Positions 44,901 through 56,900 of a stretch of 64,000 nt of DNA are shown here, one piece after another. The notes below the pieces were generated by a model. It was not told where the DNA came from. It worked only from the letters and a program-made list of their open reading frames with translations, and did no database searches. Source of the stretch: Diadema setosum. Taxonomy: Eukaryota; Echinodermata; Echinoidea; Diadematoida; Diadematidae. The DNA lies in assembly GCF_964275005.1 (NCBI RefSeq), contig NC_092701.1, positions 31,311,919 through 31,375,918 of the forward strand, written 5' to 3'. How positions within the stretch are numbered: position 1 is the stretch's first letter; the number at the start of each line of letters is the position of its first letter. The position numbers and the translations under genes were made by a program.

Positions 44901-47900
44901 TAAAATAAATGTCGGATATTTGTTATTCCACACTGCTCGATTAAAAAAAAAAAAAAAAAAAACTGTTACGATTCGCTATCTTAATATGCTGAAGGTTCGC
45001 TTTTCTTATAAGTTTCGAAATTTCGGACGTTATATAGCTGATTCGAAAACGAAGTTTCTTACCACGAATATGATAATTCCTTTACAGATAAACGACCCAC
45101 CTTTTTTCCATTTTCGGATGAATGAACCATCTGAATACTTTTTTTTTTTTTTCCGGAATGATGAATATCGTGCAAAGAAGTAAACGATGTCACGTTCAGA
45201 AATAAACCCCATATTCCCGTCACAGGAAAAGATTCGGCGTTTTTAATTTTCTTTTAGCCAAAAATGATATAAGTTTCGTACCATGCACGTAATTCATTCT
45301 CACATTTACGAACCTTCGGAATAATGCCACAAATGGTATTAACGAGCCCTAATACAATTTTGGATTAACAAATTTATTAGTTAAGGCATATCAAATTTGC
45401 GTGTTTTGCGGGTTCTGCAAAAAGAACCATCGGATTTACGAACCTTATTCTTCTTTCGGAATAATGAACATAAGGCAAAGGAAATAACGATGCCATAATA
45501 AGAATTCAACGTATTTTCTTGCCTCAAAGATTTTCAATACTTATTTTCCGAACTACTAACCCCCAATGTCAGACTAAAAATCCGAAAATTAAATAAGCTT
45601 TGCTTTCTGATGTTTTGTTAATCCCAGAAATTAAAAGGAACAAGTTGTGTTATTCGTTTTCAGAGTAACGTAATTAATTTCATATCCCGATAAATGCACC
45701 TTTAGAATCACAAAATTCGTGCGGTTTCGGATTAATGAATCGTATTTATTTGTCACATCAACGAATATCAATCACGGCAATCACGGCCTGTCACATTTGC
45801 CTATCTCGTCTCACAGCGTTGTTTCACGTCCGTCCCGTTTTGTCCTTGATGGCCTGAAATGTGACTGCCGTGGTTGCCGGGAACATGGTGTAAACGCGGC
45901 TTTTAGCTTTACACAACCCAATTCCACATCTCCAAGAGCCTGAAATGCTCAAAAGCGAGATTCTCTTTGCAGGTCGACTTGAGAATGGACAGGTTGGTAT
46001 TCCTCCTGTGCGGAAGCAGTCAAGCTGTAGGCCTATACATGTATCCCCTTTCCATGGTCAACTAGTCATGTGCCATCAAACAATGAAAGTATCGATCGGG
46101 CACCAGCTACACATAGTCATGAATAGACATTGCGCTAATGGGCTCACAAACTCTTTTGTTGTATACATGAATATTGTCACTGGAGGCAGGTATCTACTGA
46201 GCTGAGCCTCTATCGCTGTGTACATCTTCATTCGAGTTTTATTGCGACAAGCACACGCGGATTAGTAACGGCATTGCACAAAACCCAAATCTCTTGAGAG
46301 ATTTTGAAAGAGCGGGATCCGAAACCTGGACCCGTTTCTAGACACTGTACGTTTTAAATTTGATTTGAAAAAACAAACGCATATTCCCCAAAGTGCATGC
46401 AACTTTGCGATTTAAATGCAAGTGCGTTGCTGTGAAGATATGCGTGTGATTTCTTATGATTCTGTCGAGATAATTTTCAGTGCCGACTGAGTTGAAATAG
46501 GATGTGTGATTTTCCTTCCCTAAGTCGCCATGTGATTTTGTTTTGTTTAAATTTCTATTGCCATACTCTGAAAATGAATTGTTCTCGCGCTCCGATTCGC
46601 AACATTACCGCTCTGTACGGCGCGGGCCAGTCTGAAATAAAAAGAAGAAGAAAAATTTGTTAATTCGGAAACGACATCTTTCGGATTACTAACCTTCGTA
46701 AAGATGAATATCTTTCCATCGTCGGACTTATTTAACTTTGGACTGAGATTTAAACCTTCGGAATAGCGAACTGCAGTAACAATAATTTGCTACTATTTTT
46801 TCACTGACATTACGTGAAGCACGATGCGTTTCGGTAGTTTGAAACGTGTAAATGTTGCGATGTCTTTCCCCTGCTAGTGCAGACTAAGTTCGGTCACGGC
46901 GAAAGTTCCAATACGAAATAAAAAAATATGATTCTTAAAGTCTTTTCAACAATAGCACGCTTCGGTATAGATTTTTATGCGTTTAAACGCAGTTTCTAGT
47001 TTCGTACAGAAACCGCAAGTCTTTTCTGCAACGCTCTTCCGTTTTAAATACAGCGTTGCTTGTGATTTGATGGACTTGCATTTGACTTTTAGAATTGCGT
47101 TTATTTCTTACAATTTTCTAGTGTCGGATGATTATCAAACGCAAGTCTTTTCAGCGTTCCGTGTGATTTGATGGACTTGCATTTGATTTTTGGGGTTGCG
47201 TTTAATTTTTAATTTTGCGTACGAAGTAAAAAATAATACAGGTCTTTTCAACAATAACTCACTTCCGTAGATGTTTAGAGATGCGTTTAAACGCAGTTTC
47301 TTATAATTTCGTACAAAAACTGCATGTCTTCTCGGCAATGCTCTTGCGTTTAAATACAGCGGCGCGTGTGATTTGATGGACTTGCATTTGATTTATAGAA
47401 TCGCGTTGAAACGCAACTGAGTTTTAAAGAAGTTCCCTACAATTTTCAAGTTTCGTACGATTATCAAACGCAAGTCTATTCAACGTTCCGCGTGATCACA
47501 AGGACTTGCAATTGCATTATTGATTTTCAGAGCTGCGTTTAATTTTTAATTTTGCGTACGAAAAAAACCACTCAAAATAATGCAAGACTTTTCAACAATA
47601 ACGCACCTCCGTAGATGTTAAGAGATGCTTTTAACCACAGTTTCTAGTTTCTTACGAAAACCACAAGTCTTCCCTGCAACGCTCTTGCGTTTGAATACAG
47701 CGTTGCGCGTGATTTGATTCATTTGACTTTAAGAGTTGCGTTTCAACGGAATTGAGTTTCAGGTTTGTACAACTATTTTCTAGTTTCATATGATTATCAA
47801 ACGCAAGCCTTTTCAGCAACGCACTTGCGTTTATGTGCAAAGTTACTCGTGATTTGATACACCTGCATTTATTTTTCAGTTGCATTTAATTACATGTAGT

Positions 47901-50900
47901 TGCATTTGATTACTTTTCTAAAAACGGGCCCAGGTTTCTATTAACGCTTCGGAATAATTAACGTTAGAATATTCGGTTAAACAGAAACACCTACACGTGT
48001 ATCATGTTCTGATAATGATTTTCTACTAGGACCTTTATGTGTACACAGTTTGTGCGTTTTGAGAATAACGAGCAGGAGAAAAGGGGGAAAGTGAACTGCT
48101 TTGGGTAGGCAACTACATGTAATTCTCCAAAGAATGTAAATGAATGTATGCCCTTTCATTTCTGGCGTACAAGACAATGGACGCATGGCGCGAACGCTAC
48201 CACGCCGTACACTAGCGAATTACCGACTCGCGGGAAAACAATTCTTTTTCAGAGAATGGCGATAAGATTTTGAGCGAAAAAAAAAATATGTCGACTTAGA
48301 CGAGGGAATAAACACGTATTTCAGCTCAGTTGGCACTAAAAAAATCAGGTCGACTTACGCGAGTTGTCGACTTCTAAATGTCGACTAAGACGAATAAATT
48401 TTCAAGGAATAACAAAGGCAAAAATCGGGACTTTTTTATCGTGTCGACTTTACTGTACTATAGCTCCATAGTTTCAGCAGAGCCAGATGTGTATGCACCT
48501 CCCTGGTTTCAGGCAGGCAGCTCTCATCAGCTAGCTCTCGCCAACTCCAGCACGTGTCTCCATCAGCATGCTCGTATTATACAGCACAGGGTTACTATAC
48601 ATAGCCCCTGTTTCCAGGCCCCATGCAATTGACACGATGTTTACGACCCATTCAGCGCGTACGCAAATTCCTTTACCCTGCGGTTTTGCCTGGCGGCGCG
48701 GCGGCAAACCTGCTTTGAAGTTCCTGGAAATTTCCACCAGCCTATTGCCTGGCTGGCACGGCCATGGGTGTCAAGTTTCCGTCAATCTACCTAGCTATTG
48801 TGAATGTTTTTCTTAATACACTTGTCACTTCATTACACACATTTTGCTTCACCAGAGAAGCTGCTTACAAGAGTGGTCTCACGCTCATGTAAGGGGAATA
48901 GATACTCTTTCGGATATACTTTTTGATTACGCCTCTCGTCGACGCAAATTAAGGTAATCACAGCGTTACTAACGCGTAATAGCGCGATGCCTTTGGTGGT
49001 TTCATTTGTTTGCTAATTTGTCCGTTTTTTAAGCTTCCATGAAATCAGCTGTGTATAAGTGTTCAGCACAAGACAAAGGGAAGACTTAATCCGGGCGTTC
49101 CCGAACGCTGGCTACATGGAGCGATGGCTTCGTGGTCAATTGGGTGCAGTGAAGTTGACGCTATTGTGTTCGAAACAAAGGCACTAAACAAAAGACTTTT
49201 AAGCTGGCGTTCCCGAACGCGGACGGCATGGGCGCATGCCAAGCTCGAGCCAAGCTGGCTACTTAACAGATAAGAAGGCATGCCGGACGCGGGCGAACGC
49301 TCGTGATATTAAATCTGTTGTGATCATTGATTTTTTTTTTTTCCCCACCTTTTTTGTTGCTGTTGTTGTGCTTCTAGAATGTATCAGGGCAATTATCCCC
49401 CGGCTAAATACCGGTTAGTGATAAGGTTAGAGTAACGATTAGGGTTAGGATCAGGTTTATGGTTAGAGTTTGGGTTAGGGTTTGGATTGGCTTCAGGATA
49501 AGGATTACTGTTAGGGTCAGAGGAAGGGTCTGGGGTAGTTGCCCCGGGGGTAATTGCCCTAGCCCCCTTCTAGGGAATCCGTACTGCTACAGTTGTATCG
49601 TTTGTACCTATTGTCTTGGATTTGACAATCTGCATGTGGCCCTCCACGATAATCTTCTGCACCATGGCTTGGCAGTTGTCCCAGAGGAGGCGGGGCACGT
49701 CGGTGATGTCGCAGACGTAGCAGAAGGCGGCCAGCGGGGCGTGGAGGAAGTGGGTGAAAAGGTTGCCCTTGTTGGCCGCGTTGTCCTGGATGGTGACCGG
49801 CAGCTGGACGGGCGACATCAGGCAGATGGTGGGCTGGCCAAACAAGTTGGGAATGCTCTAGCATGTGTGGGCAAAGGAAGGGCATGGAGCAACGGACATT
49901 TAGTACAATATCATTTCAAAAATCACTTCAGTGCTAATCACATTCAAAAATATGTACAATTTACTATCACTACATCTCCCACAATCCATTTCCCTTCTCC
50001 CTTATTATGGACAGGAGAAGATTGTGTCTTGAACAAGGCTGAAGTAGAGGGCATGTAGATATGGTGTTGCTTTCAAATTGTCTCTTTATTTTGTTCCCTT
50101 ATTACACTCAAAAGTACAAAATAAGAGACATGTCCTAATGTGTGGAAAGAGCAATCGAACGGGTACATATTTTCTTGCACTTTTATGTTCTCATAGTGGA
50201 ATATTTTTTCAGCATGTGAACATGAATGCCACTGTTATATTGATTCACTGCTAACATGGTAAGTACAACTTGCTTTCTTGACAGATTAGAAACTCATGGT
50301 ACAATGAACCATTAAGTCCAGAAGTCTCTACATAATGGTTGCTATTTGATAGGATATTAGTACTTCCAACTGGATTGAACATGGGTATTTCAATTAACTA
50401 GTTTCCGTAATCCTATGCAATTAAATGGAGAATACAGCACTACTTGCTAGTTGAGATTTTGACAGGTCAAGCGATGTACAGAACATACCGTGAAGGCGTG
50501 AGCATTGGGGCTGTCCACAATAATGAAGAGGGGTTTCCTGGTGAATGGGTACAGATCCCCAGGGTGAATACTGTGAACAAATAACAACACAGCAATTCAA
50601 ACGAGGAAACGCATGAACTCGCTAACAAGGCAGTTGCCCTGTGACATATGAAGACGTGTTAACACTCCTTTTGAAAAGAAAAGGACATTCCCGCACACAT
50701 TTCAGGGTTAGGCAACCAAGTGGAATGAATTCAAGTCTTGACATATGAAGATTTTCAAGAAGTATTCACACTCTATTTGAAAATTAAAGGACATTCCTGC
50801 AGCATATATCATTGTTAGGCACCAAAGAGGAATGAATTGTGATTTTTACCTTTAACTATGAAATAAGAGGTTTGGTGGTTAGGTATGACCGCATCGTTTG

Positions 50901-53900
50901 AATCCCTACTGGCATGAATGTCAAAAGCATCCTGTGATCAGATCTCAGATCAAGATGCATTTATACTGCAACAGAAATTCTTTGACTACGTAATTAAAGT
51001 AACTGAAATTCTCTGACTACGTAACCACCCAAGACAAAGGAAATCAATCAATACTTTCAAAGAAAAAAAAAATCCTCAAACTCTCTGCAAAAACACTTAT
51101 TATACCCTACATATAGCCCACAAGGTACTGTATTCTGAAACAAAATTGACTCAGGTTTATTACATGTATCAAGATGGCAAAAACTCACTTGAACTTATAC
51201 ACACAAAAAAGCAAAGTTGACAAAACGAACAAAATATAGTGTCACAGGAAAACTGACTGTCACTACTGCATATTAGTAAAAATAAAGGAACATTTTCAGA
51301 GGGACTTGAATACCCTACGTATGACCAAACTGATGCATTTTCCTAAACTATCAAAAGATATGAAGATCAACTGCTCGGTGAAATTTCTGTGTGCAATCGA
51401 AAGCTGACACACAAATGCAATGTTCATCCATATGAAGTCATCTAATACATGCATATCAAAGCACAGGTGTAGCACATGCACATGCATCAAAGCACATGCA
51501 TCAAAGCACAGGTGTAGTCCACACAAATGACACAATTGTAAATTGCTATCATAATTTCCACACATTGGTGGACATACCACCCCCCCCCCCCCCAAAAAAA
51601 AGGAAGCATTTCTCTCTCAAAAGGTGTGTGTGAACATGCCCTTGCATGAGTATAAGCTGTAATAGAATTTGGTGCACAGTCTCTGCAATTACGTTTTTAT
51701 TGAGTAATTCATCCAGTAACGATGCATTACAAGTCCAATGAAGACAAAAATAACAAGACAAGAGGACCCCTCCGCCCCCCCCCCCACCCCCCGAAAAAAA
51801 AAGAGAAGAAAGGATACATGGTCGGGAGTATCCGTGGCTTCCAATTTAACAGGCTGGAGAAGAACTCCACACCCTGAAAGTATGGCTGACAATATTTGTC
51901 TCAAATACTTCAATCACAGATTCCTCACAGGATTGATTACATTCTGATGCTAGGATACCCACCAGTGGATGTCCTTGAGCTGGGCAGAACGTTTCACATG
52001 GTTCTCTCCGTTCTCCTTCTTTGGGTTGGTGGCTACCCCGCCCATGTCGTACGCCCCATCGCTGTCAGGCTTCCCGGGGGCTGAGGCGCTGGCAGCCAAG
52101 TAGACCAGGAGCACAGAATTTGGTGGTAGCTCCTGGAGCGTGCATAGCGACATTGTGGACATTTGAAGTTTGGTAAATCATTATACGTGTCCAGGTATTT
52201 AACTTGCCAAGCACTTTCATGAGTATTTAAAAAGTTTCCCAAACTTGACCAGGTTGCAGACCGGCAAGCCCATTCAGGTGAAGCAATGTGTCTCAGTTCA
52301 AAGGAAGGGCTACTGTTATAATCATCCTCATCACTATCATCATCATTATAACTATCAGAACACAACATAAAAGAAACTATGCTTTTAATATGTGACCCTG
52401 CACCTCAAAACAAACAAAAAGTCGCCAGACATGAATTATTAGTTAAGACCATATTCTAAAAGAGCAGACTTTAAGCTTTAAAATGATGTATAACTCAAAT
52501 CAAATGGACTCTCCTAACCTATCTAAATATTGGAAAGAAAGCACAAACTCAGGAAAAGTGTGAACTGAGAAAAGAGGCTCTAAAGTACAGTGTCTATTCA
52601 AGCGCTTAATCTTTACCAAACCGTGCTGGCTGTGGGGTGAATGGGACAAAAAACAGGAAGTAAGCCACCAGAGTAACATCAATGAAGGGATTATCAGATT
52701 AAATTGAAAATAAGCATGCCTAATTAACACATTCTGTCCATAATTAATGCCAACTTTTAAAGTAGTAGCACTATTCTTTCAAAAGTTATTAGAGTTGAAA
52801 GTGAAGAAAGTGGACAAGGTTTTTCAGAAATGAAAAAGGGATTCTATAGACACACCTAATCACACTATTCTACGAAAAATGTTCGAGATAAAGTGCTAAA
52901 AAAAAACACTTTCCTGCCCGTTTTATGATACCAAATTTTAGCATAATGTAAAAGAAGACCCGCTCTTTCAGAAAATATGAAAAAGTCAAGTTTGGCTAGG
53001 TTGACCCATTTCACTTATTTTCAGTCCTCACGCAAAATCAGTGTGTGCGACTTTATGTTCGTTTTGAGGTGCACTGTCACATATGTCACTGATACACTCT
53101 GGTGTGATCCCACATTTTATAGAAACTTGCAGTAGCAAGAGTCACTGTTGAGTAGAATTAGAATTTGAACATTTTTTTTTTTTATTTGAAATTGAGAGTT
53201 TGATTAGAATTTATCTTCATTTTAGGTGACAACTATGTAAAGGAAGCACAGAATGCCTTAAGCAACCTACAGCTTTGAGTTCCCTATGGAGGACTAATCA
53301 ATGAGGATAAAGTGCTTTGCTTTTGGGCAGAACTGCTGCAGCCATGGGACTCAAACCAGGGACATTACAATTGATAATCCGTGGTCTTATCCACTGAGCT
53401 ACACGTACAACAACTTCATCACAGCTTATCTGTCCATACACAACATAGTTCAGTGACTCATCAGTCTCAAGCCTGAGATATTTTGATAACACGCGCCCAA
53501 CCAAGCCATCCTTCAAGTAATTCAGAACGCCTACCTTCACTCCTGCAGACATGAATGTGTAGAACTGGTCAAATGACGGCTTGTACAGGAGGTACTTGTG
53601 GGGGTTCTGCCGCTTGATTTGGGTCTGGTCCTGTCAGCAACAGATTTATTAACAACCAAAGCATGGATTTATTAACAACCAACGCCTATAAAAATAGTGC
53701 ACTACTGGACCGATGAAAGCATTGCTACATCATGTTTACTTGAAAATATGATACATCATGATTAACACCTGACAAAGTCACCAAACAATGATTTCCTTAA
53801 TTTTCAGAATTCTACAATTCATTTGCTTGGCTTTGCCCCACTATACTGCAAATCTTCATCAGAAACAGGAAAGAAGCTGGCAATCTGTTGGCCAATTATT

Positions 53901-56900
53901 TAAATACTGAATATCAAATCCAAGGTTTGAATACAGTCATGATTAAACTTTCAAATAAAACAGTTCTATTAGCAATGAACCATGTTTCATTAAAAGGGGG
54001 AAAATAGTGAATTCAATCATAAACACATTACCCCTGGTATTTAGAATTTCAAATGTGGACAGCAGATCATTAACCCGTTGAGGACGGACTGATTTTGCTA
54101 CAGCATGCATTTCCCATAAACACCTGCCCGAGTACACTTGGGACTCGTCCTCAACGGGTTAAGACATCTATACGGAAATTGTTCACTTTTCAGCTGAATA
54201 TCTTTCTGACTTCTCAGATTCAATGTCTCTGTTTATGAGGGTAACATGGTAACATATGACAGATTCTGAGTTGAATTGTTGTTTCTTTCTTCACCTATCC
54301 CCCTCCCTTCTCTCCTTCTGATATGGTCTCCTCTTCTACCTCTCCTTGACAGTCTGTTTTCTCTCCCCTACCCCCTCTCGATGGATCACAAGTCTTTTTA
54401 TGTCCTGTGGTGGGTGGGACACAAAAGAGAATGGCTTCACTACCTTGACGCTGTTTTCGTCTCTCAGTGTGGGTTCCCTCTCCAGTGTCTGAAGCATTCT
54501 GTACATGTCCAGGGTCAGCTCGCTGAACTTCACCTGCAACATCAAGGCAACAGGAGGGTAGAAATAACTATCTTGCTTACCAAGGCCTTTAACATGATGG
54601 GGCATTCTTCTACCGCTGAACATCTCAACCCGTCCCCACCCCATCCCAGTTTATCAAATGAACAGATCTATTATGTCACAATTATTACTGTCCCAATCGG
54701 CACTCAAACTACCTGCATAAGCTGTTGTTTTTCGCATACATATTTTTTTTTTTTTTTTTTGCAAATGACAAGGTCAAGGACATTTTCGCGAGATGTTATT
54801 TTCATGATTTGGACACCTCGGCTATCATTGGTGCACTAGTACCTGTCAGTCTGAGATATTTTTGCATGTGGTTAAATTTGTGATCCAGCAGTCATTTGCG
54901 AAATTTGCAAAAATTAACCCTATTCCCACCTGGGGGGGGGGGGGGGGCATTTTGGCCCCCCCTCGACGTTTCGCGTGATTATTCCGCAACGCGTGATGCT
55001 CTTGCCGCGACATTTTATGACTTTTTTTCTTTCAAGTATCGCGCAACTTTTGAAACAATTTGTCACTCCCGGGCACACCGTTATGAAGCCACGCCCCTTT
55101 GAAAAAAATTGTCAACCCCAAAATTGCTCAAAAACATGATTTTGAGTACAAATCCAATGTAAACTGTGTTTTTGCAATTAATTCATATAAAAATGAATAT
55201 TTTTACTTTCAATGGCTGATTTATTTTAGCCTGTTTATGCTTTAAAAAGTTTCTGCGACAAATTTTGACAAAAAAAAGAACAAAAACAAAAAGTAAAAAA
55301 CAAAGAAATACATAAGAAATTCAATAAATAATAAAATACATAAGAAATATTATTGTTGAGTACATTTTTGTAAATTGAAAAGAATATGTTCACCAAAAAT
55401 TAGAAGTCTTGGAGCTTTATTTTTTTATTTATAGGCCAAAAATTTATTTTTGCATAAACTAGCATAAATTAATACAAAATACATTTAAATTAAAATTTGA
55501 AAAATCCAAAAAAAAAAAAAGCCCCCCCCCCCCTCGGTGGTTTCAAGTCCCGCAAAAAACGCAGTGGGAATTAGGGGTATGGAATTCTGACACAAAAATT
55601 TAGCAATCCTTCAGTCTTTTTAATGGAGTTAAAGGTGAAAATATAAATTCCATGCATAAATTTATATAATTAATTTATTAAGAATAGAAAATCAATATTT
55701 TTCTAATATGTGAAAAGTAATCTCGTAGTTGACATCCTGCTCTATGTTCAGGCAAAATTTTGTAGCGATCGCGCCATCAGCGGCCGAGATCTGAAGGGGG
55801 GGGGGTCAAATTGACCCCCCCTCCCCCAGTAAAGACTTGGTCTCACATAGCCCAGTTAGAATAGGGTTAAACCCTCACAAAAATAATAGCTTATAGGGCC
55901 TACAGTACGCAGAAGGTAGAAGGTAACGGACAAGAAAGTGAGAACAGCTGACCTGGTGGGCTGAGTTGCCCACAATGATGGCCTCCTGCAGAGTAAGCTC
56001 GCTGGTAATGGACGGGTCTTTGGCGGGGACAATCTCCTCGGTGAGCCGGTGGGTTTGGACCTGGGGCGAAGCCTGTTCGTCCAGTACCCGTATGCCCTCA
56101 TCAGCCTGGGTGGGTGGTGGAATGTAATAACAGGGCCATGGTTAATATAACAGATCTTATACCTCTCCTAGCCAGGAAATGTTTAAAGGGATCGTATAGT
56201 TTTGGTTGAGACCTAATTTCAGGTTTCTTACATTTTTTGGTGAGATAATGAGAAACCTCTAATGAAATATGAAAGAGCATGTAATTCTATGATGAATTCA
56301 ACATTTGATGAAAATTGGTTTTAGAATGGCTGAGATATCCAAAAAAGAGCGATTCTAATAAAGTGTGGGACCCACACTTTATTATGATCGCTTTGTTTTA
56401 CTTTGTTTTTGGATGTTTCAGTCATTCCAAACCCGGTTTTCATCAAATAAACTTTGAATTCCTCTTAAAATGGTATGTTCTGTACTATATCAAAAGTGTT
56501 TTCTTGGTATCTCGCAAAAAGTAATAAGACCAATTCTCATCTCCACCTATACTGTACCATCTCCACCAATACTGTACCATATCCAGACCTCAAAAGTAGA
56601 ATGTACACAAAAATGTGCATGCTCATTCAGAAGAATAAAGAGGAAGGGTGTGTATTGTTTTTCTCTCTCTTCCTTTTTTTTTTTTCATACAAATATGTTT
56701 TCCTATGAATATCAAGATTCATGAAACTCACAGGTACTGTTTGAAATTGGGTCAACGTGTCCTGCTTAAAGATTTTTTTTTCATGGCCACTTTGTGAGAA
56801 GAGTTTCATTGGCAGCAGATCAATAGCATTACATGCGCCTATTCAGAATTGAGATAGGATGAAACCCAGGCACGCTCAATAAACTTTGCCTTTTGAGATA

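Larger units (their letters stand above)
43607..49317. mobile_element. 5.7 kb unit with 24 bp terminal inverted repeats inside a SCAI intron
   Basis: 43607-43630 (starts CAGATTTAATTTCACGAG) and 49294-49317 are inverted repeats with one mismatch in 24. Near both ends lie clustered GCGTTCC / GGAACGC motifs, as in transposons with subterminal binding sites. The interior has no long open frame and no recognised transposase; it holds a ~70 bp minisatellite and a ~310 bp tandem array. No target duplication is evident. It may be a large non-autonomous DNA element, or two elements flanking other DNA. Confidence 0.5.

Noticed and set aside
49459..50058. A 199-codon plus-strand frame
   Set aside because: It is the antisense shadow of the SCAI exon at 49608-49857, extended through telomere-like repeats that have few stops.
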